Source: Lautropia sp. (lineage in GTDB: Bacteria; Pseudomonadota; Gammaproteobacteria; Burkholderiales; Burkholderiaceae_E). Taken from it: a stretch of DNA of 43,836 nt. The DNA lies in assembly GCA_030528325.1 (NCBI GenBank), contig JAUMZD010000025.1, forward strand, positions 1 through 43,836. Direction: 5' to 3'. The notes beneath the pieces were generated by a model that saw nothing but the letters and a program-made list of their open reading frames with translations, was not told the DNA's origin and made no database searches. Below, one piece after another: positions 16,751-26,518 of the stretch. Within the stretch, counting starts at the first letter, position 1. Each line of letters opens with the position of its first letter. Made by a program: the position numbers and the translations under genes.

Positions 16751-17572
16751 ATGATCATGGCCCCTTCCAGCATGACCAAGCCATCCACTGTTTCTCCCAG
16801 CCAGCGCCCCCCGGGCAAACGACAGCCCCGGGATGAACGACTGGCACTGCCTGACGGCCACACCCATCTGCTGCTGCACTCCTGCTGCGCCCCCTGTTCG
16901 GGCGAGCCGATGCAGAAGCTGATGGAGGCCGGGATCCCCTACACCATCTTCTTCTACAACCCCAACATCCACCCGATCCGCGAGTACGAGATCCGCAAGG
17001 AGGAGAACATCCGCTTTGCGCAGAAGCACGGCATCACCTTCATCGACGCCGATTACGATGCGGACAACTGGTTTGCGCGGGTCAAGGGTCTCGAAGATGC
17101 GCCGGAGCGAGGCGAGCGCTGCACGGTCTGCTTCGACATGCGTTTCGAGCGCACGGCGCTGTATGCGCACGAGCACGGCTTCACGGCGATTTCCAGCTCG
17201 CTGGGCATCTCGCGCTGGAAGGACATGAACCAGATCAACGGCTGCGGCCACCGGGCGGCGGAACGCTATCCGGGCATGATCTACTGGGACTACAACTGGC
17301 GGAAAAAAGGCGGCTCGGCGCGGATGATCGAGATCGCCAAGGCCGAACACTTCTATCAGCAGGAGTACTGTGGCTGTGTCTATTCGCTGCGCGACACCAA
17401 CCGTCATCGCCGGGCGCAGGGCCGTGATCGGATTCGCATTGGCGAGCTGTATTACGGCATGCCGGCCCCCGGCGAAACACGAGACGAAGCACGAAACACC
17501 TCCCGGGACGGCGGACAACCCTCGCCCCACCCCACCACCCACCCCACACAGGACGACACCCGTGACGCTTGA
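16751..17572 (+). CDS. queH: Epoxyqueuosine reductase QueH
   Basis: About 273 residues from the ATG at 16751; starts at 16715 or 16772 are also possible because the first 35 residues are not conserved. The diagnostic QueH features are all present: [14 protein letters not shown] with paired cysteines (45-46), [29 protein letters not shown] and the late CGCVYSLRD. QueH reduces epoxyqueuosine to queuosine, the last step of queuosine synthesis in tRNA anticodons, using an iron-sulfur cluster held by such cysteines. A Pro/Thr-rich C-terminal tail of about 30 residues is not part of the core. The stop overlaps the start of the following esterase gene by 11 bases. Confidence 0.88.
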   Translation: MIMAPSSMTKPSTVSPSQRPPGKRQPRDERLALPDGHTHLLLHSCCAPCSGEPMQKLMEAGIPYTIFFYNPNIHPIREYEIRKEENIRFAQKHGITFIDADYDADNWFARVKGLEDAPERGERCTVCFDMRFERTALYAHEHGFTAISSSLGISRWKDMNQINGCGHRAAERYPGMIYWDYNWRKKGGSARMIEIAKAEHFYQQEYCGCVYSLRDTNRHRRAQGRDRIRIGELYYGMPAPGETRDEARNTSRDGGQPSPHPTTHPTQDDTRDA

Positions 17573-18221
17573 AACCCTCGAATTCGTGACCGACCCCAAC
17601 CCCCAGGCCAGCGTGATCGTGCTGCACGGCCTGGGCGCCGATGGCAACGATTTCGTGCCGGTGGCCCAGATGCTGGATCCGGGCGTGGGGGTGCGCTATG
17701 TCTTTCCGCACGCGCCGATGATTCCGGTGACGATCAACAACGGCTATGTGATGCGCGCCTGGTACGACATCCGAAACGCCGATCTGGCGCAGCGCGAGGA
17801 CGAGGCCGGGCTGCGACAGTCGATGGCGCAGATCAATGCACTGATCGAGCGCGAGATCGAACGGGGCATCCCCAGTGAGAAGATCGTGCTGATGGGGTTT
17901 TCTCAGGGATGCGCGATGACGCTGATGACGGGCCTGCGCCAGCCGAAGAAGCTGGCGGCCCTGATCGGGCTGTCGGGCTATCTGCCGGTTGCCGCCACGA
18001 CCGAGGCCGAGCGCCACCCGGCCAACCAGCACACGCCGATCTTTCTGGCCCACGGCAAGCTGGACCCCGTCGTGCCCATCGACCGTGCCATCGCCTCACG
18101 CGATCTGCTGAAACAGCTGGGTCATTCGGTCGAATGGCATGAATACCCGATCCCGCACTCGGTCAGCCCGGACGAGATCGCGGACATCGATGTGTTTCTG
18201 AAGCAGGTGCTGGCAGGTTGA
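17562..18221 (+). CDS. Alpha/beta-hydrolase, carboxylesterase/phospholipase family
   Basis: 219 residues from the GTG at 17562, which has AGGA eight bases upstream and overlaps queH. It matches the small carboxylesterase / lysophospholipase family: [14 protein letters not shown] oxyanion region, nucleophile Ser114 in MGFSQGCAM, Asp168 in GKLDPVVP and His199 in PIPHSV. It is cytoplasmic and lacks a signal peptide. The substrate is probably a short-chain ester or lysophospholipid, but this cannot be fixed from sequence. Confidence 0.85.
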   Translation: MTLETLEFVTDPNPQASVIVLHGLGADGNDFVPVAQMLDPGVGVRYVFPHAPMIPVTINNGYVMRAWYDIRNADLAQREDEAGLRQSMAQINALIEREIERGIPSEKIVLMGFSQGCAMTLMTGLRQPKKLAALIGLSGYLPVAATTEAERHPANQHTPIFLAHGKLDPVVPIDRAIASRDLLKQLGHSVEWHEYPIPHSVSPDEIADIDVFLKQVLAG

Positions 18222-18287
18222 GAGGGCGGCCATGGCGCTCAGCCTTCTCCGGCCAGCGCCAGTGCCCGGTCGATCAGCGATACACAA

Positions 18288-18506
18288 TCAATCAAAGGAA
18301 GCCAGCTCCGTATCAAGTTCGGCGGGCTCGTAACTGACAACATCGACTCCCTTTGCGCTGACGCACTCATAAAAGTCGGCCAGGGACATGCCTGCCAGTT
18401 TGGCGGCACGACCGGGACTCAACTGGCCAGCTTTGAACAAACGGATCAACAGCACCATGGAGGCACCATTTCGCCCAGCCAAGTCACTGATGTTGAAAGC
18501 TTCCAT
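18288..18506 (-). CDS. UPF0175-family antitoxin-like protein
   Basis: 72 residues. LLIRLFKAGQLSPGRAAKLAGMSLADFYE is the helix-turn-helix-like core of UPF0175 proteins, and the tail ends SYEPAELDTELASFD as expected. These proteins usually precede a PIN-domain DUF3368 toxin. Here, the sequence after the stop reads a short CIAD-like start and then runs into the esterase gene, with no full PIN domain, so the partner seems missing. The gene is divergent from the AlbA_2 gene, with starts 17 bases apart. Confidence 0.75.
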   Translation of the reverse strand: MEAFNISDLAGRNGASMVLLIRLFKAGQLSPGRAAKLAGMSLADFYECVSAKGVDVVSYEPAELDTELASFD

Positions 18507-18523
18507 GATGATATCGCCCCCCC

Positions 18524-20227
18524 ATGAACCAGAAGAAAGACTGCCCGACCGAACATCCAGGACTCCCAGACTGCGAAAGTCTGACCGTGGAGTTCAAAAG
18601 TGATCGCAAGTGTTTGCGAGACGAAGAGCTGACTGAAGCTTTGGTATGCCTTGCAAACGGCGATGGAGGGGAGCTGTGGTTGGGTGTTGAAGACGACGGA
18701 AAACCTACAGGATTGCATCCAAAACACCAGGAACTGAAAGGGCTGGAAGGGATGATCGCAGCACGAACCAGCCCTTCACTAAACGTATCCATTCAGCCAC
18801 TCAGCCTTTCTGGCATTTCCGTTGCACGAATTCAGGTCCCCAAGGCTCACAGTGTAGTTTCGACGAAATCGGGTGTCTATCTTCGTCGCCGTTTGAAGCA
18901 GGATGGCACGCCCGAATGCGTGCCCCTGCTACCCCATGAACAGCCAAGCCGCGCGGGTAGCTTCGGATTACAGGACATATCCGCACAACCTGTTGCTGGC
19001 GCTACACTTGAAGATCTTGATCTCCTTGAACGCGAACGCCTGCGACAGGCCGTAAGGCGCTACGGCGGCGACCAGATTCTGCTGGAACTCGACGATGAAG
19101 CTCTCGATGGCGCCCTACGTTTCACTAGACGCAACGAAAACGGTGAGCGAGTTCCCACACTCACAGGGCTTCTGGTGATCGGCAAAGAAACAGCCCTTCG
19201 TGAACGCGTTGCTACGCATGAGTTTGCGTTCCAGGTTTTAGCCGGTGATGAAACCATTGCCGTCAATGAATTCCACAGATTCCCTTTGCTCAAAGCCCTG
19301 GAGTGGCTTGAAACCAACTTCCGCCCCTATAACCCGGAACACGAGATACAAGTGGGCCTGTTCCGTGTGCCAATCCCAAAGGTGGATATGGGTGCTTTTC
19401 GTGAAGCCATCGCCAATGCCTTGATTCACCGAGACTATCATCGGCTGGGCGCTGTCCATGTCCGGCTTGATGATCATGGCCTGAGTATCAGCAACCCTGG
19501 TGGCCTGGTGGATGGCGTAACCCTGGACAACCTGCTTACCACCGAGCCTCGCCCACGTAACCCAGCCCTGGCGGATGCCATGAAACGTATCGGCGTCGTC
19601 GAACGATCCGGCCGGGGCGTGGACAAGATCTACCGGGGCATGCTGCGCTTTGGCCGCCCGTTCCCTGATTACAGCCGCACCAATGACAGCGGAGTCGTGG
19701 TTCAACTATCAACCCATGCTGCGGATGAAACCTTTTTGAAACTGATCATCGAACAGGAAGGGAAGCACAAGGCCAAGCCCCTTCCGATCGACAGCCTGAT
19801 CGCCCTGTCAGCACTCCGAGATCACAAGCGGCTTGGGGCCGATGAGCTTGCCAGACTGATCCAGCGCGAAATCCCACAAGCCAGAACGATACTGGAACGT
19901 CTCTTGGAAGCCGGACTGGTTCAGGCACACAACCGAGGACGTCATCGCATGTACACCCTGTCAGCAGACGTTTACCGCAATAGCAACGACAAAGCTGCGT
20001 ATACCCGGCAGGCAGGCTTCAGCAAGTTGCAACATGAACAGATGGTTTTGAATTACGCCCGTGATCATAAAAAGATCCGACGAGCAGATGTGATGGAGCT
20101 CTGCCATTTGAACGCCGATCAGGCGACCAGGCTACTGAAGCGGCTATCCGATGACCTCCGGCTTCAAATGCATGGAGAAAGGCGAGGCACTTATTACACA
20201 CTGGGACCCAACGCTCACCTGGAGTGA
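18524..20227 (+). CDS. AlbA_2-domain, HATPase-type putative transcriptional regulator
   Basis: 567 residues. The N-terminus has the Schlafen/AlbA_2 motif (LTVEFKSDRKC, LANGDGGELWLGVEDDG, GVYLRR), followed by an ATP-binding GHKL-like module (FREAIANALIHRDYH as the N box, ISNPGGL, RSGRGVDKIYRGM), then two winged-helix-like segments near the C-terminus. This is the COG2865 architecture, predicted to bind DNA or RNA and often found near defence or toxin-antitoxin genes. The target is unknown. Seven iteron-like units lie 53-281 nt beyond its stop. It is not part of the flanking operons. Confidence 0.8.
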   Translation: MNQKKDCPTEHPGLPDCESLTVEFKSDRKCLRDEELTEALVCLANGDGGELWLGVEDDGKPTGLHPKHQELKGLEGMIAARTSPSLNVSIQPLSLSGISVARIQVPKAHSVVSTKSGVYLRRRLKQDGTPECVPLLPHEQPSRAGSFGLQDISAQPVAGATLEDLDLLERERLRQAVRRYGGDQILLELDDEALDGALRFTRRNENGERVPTLTGLLVIGKETALRERVATHEFAFQVLAGDETIAVNEFHRFPLLKALEWLETNFRPYNPEHEIQVGLFRVPIPKVDMGAFREAIANALIHRDYHRLGAVHVRLDDHGLSISNPGGLVDGVTLDNLLTTEPRPRNPALADAMKRIGVVERSGRGVDKIYRGMLRFGRPFPDYSRTNDSGVVVQLSTHAADETFLKLIIEQEGKHKAKPLPIDSLIALSALRDHKRLGADELARLIQREIPQARTILERLLEAGLVQAHNRGRHRMYTLSADVYRNSNDKAAYTRQAGFSKLQHEQMVLNYARDHKKIRRADVMELCHLNADQATRLLKRLSDDLRLQMHGERRGTYYTLGPNAHLE

Positions 20228-20279
20228 ACTGGCGCGAGTCATGTTGCCCGTCATGAGCCGCTCATGCAGTCCGGCGAAC

Positions 20280-20508
20280 TTATAAGCGGTTAAGCGCACT
20301 TATACGCGCTCACACACACTGGAACAGACGTGTCAGCGCGCTGTACCTGTTCTGACAGCACACACGCTCAGCATTGAAAACCATTGACTTTTCAAAGGGT
20401 TAGAGCAAATAGCACCACGTTACACCCGCTTCACCTGCCAAAGCAGGTTGGCAGATTCCCCTCCGGGTTATACGCACTTAAGCGCGGTTATGACGCAGTT
20501 ATACGCGG
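20280..20508. repeat. Seven 10-bp iteron-like units in two blocks
   Basis: Units of the form TTA-(two or three bases)-CGC/GCG recur end to end. Block one has three (20280-20289, 20290-20299, 20300-20309). Block two has four (20468-20477, 20478-20487, 20488-20498, 20499-20508). All have the same orientation and nearly all are exactly 10 bp, so they lie on one face of the helix. A small hairpin (CTGCCAA/TTGGCAG) is at 20435-20454 between the blocks. The gap 20228-20518 carries no gene. It may be a protein-binding array or a replication or partition-type site. Confidence 0.6.
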
Positions 20509-20518
20509 CTGATGCAGG

Positions 20519-21817
20519 CTATCCCGGCATCACCGACCAGTGGTTGTCGAGCCGGTACGTGGCATCCAGTGCGTGACGGGTTTGCGGGGGGGCATCCGGC
20601 CCTTTGACCGGCCCCGACCGGGAGGCCGGGGGGATCGCCGGACGGGTTTCTGCCACGACAGCCCCTGCCCCGCCGGCCCAGATCTGCTGAAGCGTGCCGG
20701 CCGCCGTTCGGGTTCCAGACGCCGAACCGCTTTCCCCTGCCTCTCCGGCCAGCGTCTGCACGGCCAGCGGACAGGCCTCCGGCAGTTCGATGGGGGCCAG
20801 CCAGCCGGCGCGGCCATCGCCCGACACGCGGGGGAGTTCCCACTGCATCACCCGCCCCACCCGTGGGCAGCTGACGAGCAGGCGCTTGCCTGCCGCAACG
20901 ATCGAGCCGCCATAACCGGCCCCGCTCACCCCATCGGGCAGACCGATCGCGTGAATGCCCTCGACCCGATCGAGCACGGCCAGCACCGGTGCCCGACGGC
21001 GGGCTTCGGGGTCGGCATGCTCGGCCTGCAAGGCGATGCCGATGCGGCCATCGGCCGTTTCGGCCAGGTGGCGCAGGCCCAGACGGCTGTCGGGCAGATG
21101 CCAGCGCTGCCGGATCTCGCCGGTGGCGGCATCCAGCCGAACCAGGCAGGAGTCCATCCGGTCCAGGCCGTACTTCAGACGGCCGGTTTCGCGGCGGATC
21201 TCGATGCCCCCCACGGCCACCCACAGCGCACCATCCCGGCCCTCGATCATCTGGTGAGGGTCGATGCCCTCGACCGGCCAGCGGTCGACCAGTTCGAGCG
21301 TGCGTGCCTCATAGACGCCCAACAGCCCTTCCCCGCTTTCCAGATCCGTTTCCGAGGCCAGCAGACGCTTGCCGTCGGCCGTGGCGATCACATGACCGTT
21401 GAAGCAGGTGCTGCCATCGGACCAGCACCACTGCGGTTCACGGCGGCCGCTGACGTCGATGCGGGCCAGCCAGTCGCCGGGGCGACGTGCCACGACCAGC
21501 ACCCGGCCATCCGGCTGCGGTATGACGGCGTGAGCACGTGACGGCAGGGCAACAGCACCTGCCACCTCGATGCCATGCTCACCCGGTCGCATCAGGCCCA
21601 CGTAGTGTCTGCTGCCCTGCAGCCAGGTGGCAGCCAGCAGCGGCATCGGGCCAGCAGGTGTCATGGCAACGCGAGCGTCATGCCCTGCCCTGTCAGACCC
21701 GGGGGCCCCTGCCCTGACAAGCAGTGGTGCGAAGCTTCCAGATGCGCCCACCGCACCGAGACCTTGCACGAAGCGCCGGCGCACCAGACGGGCAACCGGC
21801 TGATCTCCTTCAGGCAT
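20519..21817 (-). CDS. DUF1513-family beta-propeller protein of the iron-uptake locus
   Basis: 432 residues from ATG 21817 behind GGGAGGGA. The N-terminus carries a Tat-like signal (RRRFVQGLGAVGASG). The rest is a WD40/YVTN-like propeller typical of DUF1513 (HAVIPQPDGRVLVVARRPG, NGHVIATADGKRL, EGIDPHQMIEGRDGALWVAVGG). Members are usually encoded with imelysins and a di-heme protein in Fur-controlled loci, as here; it is the last gene of that set. Exported to the periplasm; the biochemical role is not established. The C-terminal region (after about 360) is a Pro/Ala-rich extension beyond the propeller. Confidence 0.82.
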   Translation of the reverse strand: MPEGDQPVARLVRRRFVQGLGAVGASGSFAPLLVRAGAPGSDRAGHDARVAMTPAGPMPLLAATWLQGSRHYVGLMRPGEHGIEVAGAVALPSRAHAVIPQPDGRVLVVARRPGDWLARIDVSGRREPQWCWSDGSTCFNGHVIATADGKRLLASETDLESGEGLLGVYEARTLELVDRWPVEGIDPHQMIEGRDGALWVAVGGIEIRRETGRLKYGLDRMDSCLVRLDAATGEIRQRWHLPDSRLGLRHLAETADGRIGIALQAEHADPEARRRAPVLAVLDRVEGIHAIGLPDGVSGAGYGGSIVAAGKRLLVSCPRVGRVMQWELPRVSGDGRAGWLAPIELPEACPLAVQTLAGEAGESGSASGTRTAAGTLQQIWAGGAGAVVAETRPAIPPASRSGPVKGPDAPPQTRHALDATYRLDNHWSVMPG

Positions 21818-21972
21818 CGACTTATCCCTCCCATCCGCTCAACGCCACCCATGCGGGCGGACGGCCAGCAAAGCTCGGCCCCGCAGCAGCGCAAAAAATG
21901 CCGGGTTCGCCCCGATGCTGAGATGACACGGATACCCTGCAGGACAGGCCCTCCCTGCGGCACATGCGACGA

Positions 21973-23409
21973 TCAATCACCATCGGCATCCGAAAACCCG
22001 AGCGTCACGCTCAGTGCCGGCGCCACCTTGTCCTGCATCAGCCACTTCACGCGATCGAGCGCGGACACGGCCCGCTTCATCGTGGCCACGGGTGGCAGGG
22101 CATGCTCGTCCTGCGGAGCCACCACGGCCTGCATGGCTTCGTCGGCCAGCCTCATCGCCTCACGCCATGCATCAGCCACCGTCTCTTTGCCCAGGCCTCG
22201 CAACAGGGCTTCGAGGCTGATCACGGCCGGCACACGATCGGGCTGCGGGCCACTGCCATCCGTCGGCGGCTGGCCAACCCCCACCTGCTTCAGACTCTCC
22301 CAGCGTGCCTGCCAGGCCTGCCGGTTCGAGGCGCTGGGCGGGCGCGGCCAGATGTCACGATGCGGATCGCTGGCCTTCTCGCCCGAGGCGATTTCGATCA
22401 CCGCCAGCGGTTTGCCCAATGTCCGCCAGCGCAATCCTTCCAGACCACCCAGCCACTGATTGACGACCATCGCGGCACGCTGGGCAGCGCTTTCCGTACC
22501 TTCCACCGCCACCGGCTGCCCATCGTCTTCCGATGCAGCCACCCAGTCCACTGCAGCATCGGCCGCGTAGGCGCTCGCCAGCGCTGCTGCCTCATCGGCC
22601 ACCTCGTCGACCATCGCCACCAGGTAGCGGCAGGCCGAAACCGAGGCAGGTGCCTGTGGCGACCACAGCAGCCATTCGATGGCTGCCAGACCCTTCGTGG
22701 CCGAACCAACCCGTTTCATGCCCTCGACATCGGGCACGGAAGCCCCTTTGTCCAGGCGCTCCAGCATCTTCAGGATCAGTTTGGGACGGGTCGGGCGGAA
22801 GTCGATGGCTTTCGCGCTGCGCCGCGTGATGATCGGCCCGACGGAAACGGCTTCGAGCCTTGTCCAGCCGTCGGCGGCCGACAGCCACGTCTCGCGTGCG
22901 GCCTTCAGCGCAGGCGGCACCGTCTGCGCGGCCTCCTGGGCGGTGCTCGCGTTCGGGACGACAGCAGAAGTCACCACGGGTAGCGCGCCGCCAGCCGGGC
23001 ACAAGGCCGCAGTCGCTTCTTTGAGGGCATCCGCCTGCTGCCGGAACGCGCTGGCCAGCGGCCGATGATGATGCCCGGCCAGCGCCATCACGAAGACAGC
23101 ATCACTGTAGTAAGGGGGCGGCGCATCCAGCTCCCCGGCAAAGGCCTGTACCGGATGGGCCGGCGAGCTGGACGACCCGGCACGCTGATCGGCTGCCATC
23201 CCCTGTGCGGCAGGCCACGCGAGCCACAGGGTAGCAGCCCCCAGCACACCGGCCATCAGGCGCGGCGACAAGCCCCAGGCCGGCCATCTGCCCCACGTCT
23301 CCTGCGTCCCCTGCATTCTCTTTGTCCCGCCAACCGTCTGCACGACACCCAAACGTTCCATCCGAATCATCCTCTCATCCTGCCCCGTCGGGGCGTTGTC
23401 ATCCGACAT
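21973..23409 (-). CDS. Imelysin-family protein (second copy, His motif altered)
   Basis: 478 residues from ATG 23409; ATGs at 23370 or 23361 have better spaced ribosome-binding sites. A long N-terminus precedes a hydrophobic export segment (LMAGVLGAATLWLAWPAA). The rest is helical and imelysin-like. The family GxHxxE motif reads GLAAIEWLLWS, keeping the Glu but replacing the His, so metal or ligand binding probably differs from the first imelysin. It sits between the di-heme gene and the DUF1513 gene, the usual place for the second imelysin. Confidence 0.8.
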   Translation of the reverse strand: MSDDNAPTGQDERMIRMERLGVVQTVGGTKRMQGTQETWGRWPAWGLSPRLMAGVLGAATLWLAWPAAQGMAADQRAGSSSSPAHPVQAFAGELDAPPPYYSDAVFVMALAGHHHRPLASAFRQQADALKEATAALCPAGGALPVVTSAVVPNASTAQEAAQTVPPALKAARETWLSAADGWTRLEAVSVGPIITRRSAKAIDFRPTRPKLILKMLERLDKGASVPDVEGMKRVGSATKGLAAIEWLLWSPQAPASVSACRYLVAMVDEVADEAAALASAYAADAAVDWVAASEDDGQPVAVEGTESAAQRAAMVVNQWLGGLEGLRWRTLGKPLAVIEIASGEKASDPHRDIWPRPPSASNRQAWQARWESLKQVGVGQPPTDGSGPQPDRVPAVISLEALLRGLGKETVADAWREAMRLADEAMQAVVAPQDEHALPPVATMKRAVSALDRVKWLMQDKVAPALSVTLGFSDADGD

Positions 23410-23499
23410 CCTCCCCTGTCCGAAACCCGGGGACTCCTGGCGTGTCCATGGCCGGCCGTCGTGATCGGTGCCGTCGCGCAGCGGGGCACGGGACAGGCT

Positions 23500-25200
23500 C
23501 TACAGTGATTCGACGAAACGCACCAGCGCCTCACGGTCTTCCCTGGACATCGCGACGACTCGCGCCCGCTGCTCGCTCGCTTCTCCCCCGTGCCACAGCA
23601 CGGCCTCCAGCACCCCATCGGCCCGGCCATCATGCAGCAGGCGGGTGTGGCCATTGACCTGCCGGATCAGGCCGATCCCCCACAGCGGCGGGGTTCGCCA
23701 CTGGTTGCCATTGGCCTCGAAATCGGGACGGCCATCGGCCAGCTCCTCGCCCATGTCGTGCAGCAGCAGATCGGTGTAGGGCCAGATCACCTGATTCTCC
23801 AGCGCCGGGCTCGTGAACTGCGGGTGGCTGTCGGCCAGCGGCGAACGGCCAGTCGTGTAGGACGGCCGATGACAGGTCTGGCAACCCGCCTCGTGAAAGA
23901 GCTTCTCTCCACGCTGGACGACAGGATCCTTCATGCCACGCCGGGCAGGCGGCGCCAGCGTGGCCTGATAGAACACCACATCGTTGAAGACCTTCTCGTC
24001 GGCCTCGGGCTTGCCCGGCGCATTGCCCCCACCTGGTGCTTCCCGACAGGCCTTCTGCGCCGGCATGCAGGCCTCATCCGGGAAGGCGGGCGAGGTGATG
24101 CCGATGTCGTTGACGAAAGCCGCCCCACTCTGATGGGCCACGGTACCGGCATTGGCCTTCCAGCCGAAGCGGCCGATGACCTTGCCGCCCGCGAAGTTGT
24201 CCCACACGTAATTGGGCTTCCCCTTGATCGGGCCGTCCATCGCTTTCTGATCGGCGGCGTTCTTCAGGATCTCGGCCTCGGGAATGGCTTCGAGCAATCC
24301 CATGCCGATGACCTGCGGCGCAAGACGCGGGCTGATCATCACATCCTTCGCCATCGGCCCATAGCCAAGGTTCGTCAGCTGATAATGAGGTGCCTGCAAT
24401 GTCCAGGATGTGCCATCGGCAAACTTGCCCTGCACCGGCGTATGGGTGATTTCGACATGCGCCTCGGGCGGCACGCCCCTGACCCCGGCATTGCCCAGCT
24501 GCTCACCATACACCGGTTCGGGCTTCGGCCCGCCGTTGTCGGCCCTGCCCGGCACCGACAACCGGATCAGCAGGGCCACCGCGTCTTCCAGCGTGCCATC
24601 GGCCTTGCGCTTCGGCAGTGGGCCACGCCCGTCCTGCACATGACAGCCACCACAGGAGCGTGCGATGAAGAGCGGCCCCAGGCCATCCCGCGCACGGGTG
24701 GAGGCCGGCGCCGCCACCCAGTTCCGCCGGAAGAAGGAATTGCCCACCACGAAACGCGTGCGCTCGGCTTCACTCAGGTTGGCGGCCGGAAAGGAAAAGG
24801 CCATCCGGCCATCGGCGAAGACCGTGGTCTCGCCGCCGGTCTTTTCCGGGTCGGCGGCGGGGTTTTTCCGGGGGTCGGGGGCCGGCGTGCCCGCCGGCGT
24901 GGTGGTGCCGATCGAGGCAGCCGCCAGGTGGAATCCACCCGGGGCGTCCGGAGAACCGGCATGAGCAGCGGATGCGCCCGAGGCGACCGGCAACACTGCC
25001 GCTGCGGTGGCGGCAACGCCGGCAACAGCCGGTGCCTGCCCGGCCATGACCGGCAGGCCGATACAACCGGCACCGACGATCAGCATGGCCCTCAGGGCCG
25101 GCACCGACAGCACGGGCCGGCACGATCGTTTGGCAGCCCGCGACAGTCCTGCCGCCCAAGCACCTAAGCTGACTGGCAAGGGATGAACGGCTTGACGCAT
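23500..25200 (-). CDS. Di-heme c-type cytochrome, DUF1111 family (thiol oxidoreductase-like)
   Basis: 566 residues, start ATG 25200, 16 bases after the imelysin stop. An N-terminal export segment (LRAMLIVGAGCIGLPVMA) is followed by two heme-binding motifs, CGGCH at 183-187 and CQTCH at 440-444. The DUF1111 hallmarks are FRRNWVAAPAST near the N-terminus, GLGPLFIARSC before the first heme, and TDLLLHDMGEEL with RTPPLWGIGLI near the end. Predicted periplasmic redox enzyme acting with the imelysins in iron acquisition, perhaps as a ferrous oxidase or reductase; the reaction is not proven for the family. Confidence 0.88.
   Translation of the reverse strand: MRQAVHPLPVSLGAWAAGLSRAAKRSCRPVLSVPALRAMLIVGAGCIGLPVMAGQAPAVAGVAATAAAVLPVASGASAAHAGSPDAPGGFHLAAASIGTTTPAGTPAPDPRKNPAADPEKTGGETTVFADGRMAFSFPAANLSEAERTRFVVGNSFFRRNWVAAPASTRARDGLGPLFIARSCGGCHVQDGRGPLPKRKADGTLEDAVALLIRLSVPGRADNGGPKPEPVYGEQLGNAGVRGVPPEAHVEITHTPVQGKFADGTSWTLQAPHYQLTNLGYGPMAKDVMISPRLAPQVIGMGLLEAIPEAEILKNAADQKAMDGPIKGKPNYVWDNFAGGKVIGRFGWKANAGTVAHQSGAAFVNDIGITSPAFPDEACMPAQKACREAPGGGNAPGKPEADEKVFNDVVFYQATLAPPARRGMKDPVVQRGEKLFHEAGCQTCHRPSYTTGRSPLADSHPQFTSPALENQVIWPYTDLLLHDMGEELADGRPDFEANGNQWRTPPLWGIGLIRQVNGHTRLLHDGRADGVLEAVLWHGGEASEQRARVVAMSREDREALVRFVESL
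25128..25165. repeat. Partial copy of the dispersed element inside the di-heme gene start
   Basis: The sequence tttggcagcccgcgacagtc followed by ctgccgcccaagc matches one inverted end of the dispersed element. Here it falls within codons 13-24 of the DUF1111 gene, so the element end may have supplied the N-terminal leader (LGAWAAGLSRAAK). Confidence 0.4.
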
Positions 25201-25216
25201 GGTGGCGGCCCCTGAC

Positions 25217-26428
25217 TTATTCAGGTTCGGTCAGGGTCAGCTTCGTGATGCCGATGGCACCCGCCGCCTCGACCAGATCCTTGGACTGGGCCGTCAGGCT
25301 GTCGACCGTGCGCTGAAGGCGCTTGCGGCCGAGTGCGGACGCATCACCGAGAATCTCACGGTCGAAGGGGGTCTGAATGGCCTCGGCTGCCGCCAGCGAT
25401 TCGGCGATCTGCTTCGTGGTCTTTTTGGCCAGCACCGGGTTCTTCGTGGCCACCAGCGCCTCCAGCGAGGCCCCTACCATCTTGCTGCCATCCAGGCGCT
25501 GATAGGTGCCCAGCCAGACGTTCTGGATGCCCTGCGCATTGGTGACGGCATCACGGTGCGTGTTGTCCGAGAAGCAGGAATGCTCGTCTTCCTGATCCTG
25601 CGTGTTCATGGCGACCTCGATCCGCTCGCCGGCCAGCTCGCCGCGCGACAGCGACCCGACACCCACGATGATCTTGCGCACCGACTCCAGACCGCCCTTC
25701 TCGAACCCGGCCCGATAGTTGTCCGCCTTGCCCGGCGCCCAGGCATCGACCAGTGATTGCAGATCGTCGATCAGCAGCTGGGTGACCAGCTTCAGATACT
25801 GGCGACGACGATCGGCATTCGGACGCTCCCCATCCACGAAATCGGTATGGGCGCGGTTGCCCGTGCCATTGTCGTTGAAATCCTGCCCCCAGAGCATGAA
25901 CTCGATGGCATGCCAGCCGGTGGAGATGTTCTCCTCGCCGCCGCGCTCGTTCATCTCGGCCAGCTGCTCGACCGTCATCGGCACGTTGGCGTCATTGATC
26001 AGACCCGCGGTTTCGTCACCATCGACGTAATCGATGTAGGCCTCATCCAGCGGCCAGGCATTGATCTGACCTTCGGGGCCATCCTCGCCGTCGATCGGGC
26101 CACCATAGAAACGGAAAGCCTCGGTCTGACCGTAAATCTCACGGGCTGCCAGCCACTGCTTGCGTGCTTCGAGGAAAGCCTTTTCCGAGGGCTTGGCGAG
26201 GAACGCCTCGATGGCCTTCTGCATCGTCTTCGCAGACGTGACCGAATCTTCATAATTGGCATGCACGAGGGCGGCATAGTGCTTGACCACGGCATCCACG
26301 GCCGTGGCTTCGGGCGCCTGGGCCTTGGCCTCGACGGCAGTCGGCCAGGCCGACACGGACAACACGCCACCACCGGCCAGGGCAAAGGCCAGCACCGACA
26401 GGGCAGACGCAACAGGACGACGCTTCAC
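25217..26428 (-). CDS. Imelysin-family periplasmic iron-uptake protein (first gene of operon)
   Basis: 403 residues from GTG 26428, preceded by GGAGG at seven bases; the longer frame to 26500 lacks such a site. A Sec signal peptide (ALSVLAFALAGGGVLSVSAWP) leads into the mature protein. The imelysin signature GWHAIEFMLWGQ is at about 172-183, with His173. Imelysins (IrpA/IcmP/EfeO-related) are iron-regulated envelope proteins taking part in iron uptake. A Fur-box-like sequence lies about 175 bases upstream. The order imelysin, di-heme protein, imelysin, DUF1513 is the known conserved gene set. Confidence 0.9.
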   Translation of the reverse strand: MKRRPVASALSVLAFALAGGGVLSVSAWPTAVEAKAQAPEATAVDAVVKHYAALVHANYEDSVTSAKTMQKAIEAFLAKPSEKAFLEARKQWLAAREIYGQTEAFRFYGGPIDGEDGPEGQINAWPLDEAYIDYVDGDETAGLINDANVPMTVEQLAEMNERGGEENISTGWHAIEFMLWGQDFNDNGTGNRAHTDFVDGERPNADRRRQYLKLVTQLLIDDLQSLVDAWAPGKADNYRAGFEKGGLESVRKIIVGVGSLSRGELAGERIEVAMNTQDQEDEHSCFSDNTHRDAVTNAQGIQNVWLGTYQRLDGSKMVGASLEALVATKNPVLAKKTTKQIAESLAAAEAIQTPFDREILGDASALGRKRLQRTVDSLTAQSKDLVEAAGAIGITKLTLTEPE

Positions 26429-26518
26429 GGAAAAACCTCCAGATCCAGAAAAAAGGACGCCAGACTCGGCGCCGACAAGACACGCTGCCAAGCCCGCCAT
26501 GCCCAGCTGCCCGGACGA

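Noticed and set aside
18096..18287. Minus-strand frame after the UPF0175 gene as PIN toxin
   Set aside because: After a few CIAD-like residues it is only antisense esterase sequence, with no PIN acidic residues.
18571..18590. Inverted repeat cagact-gcgaa-agtctg resembling the array palindrome
   Set aside because: It lies within codons of the AlbA_2 gene and lacks the ctttcgc arm, so resemblance is partial and probably chance.
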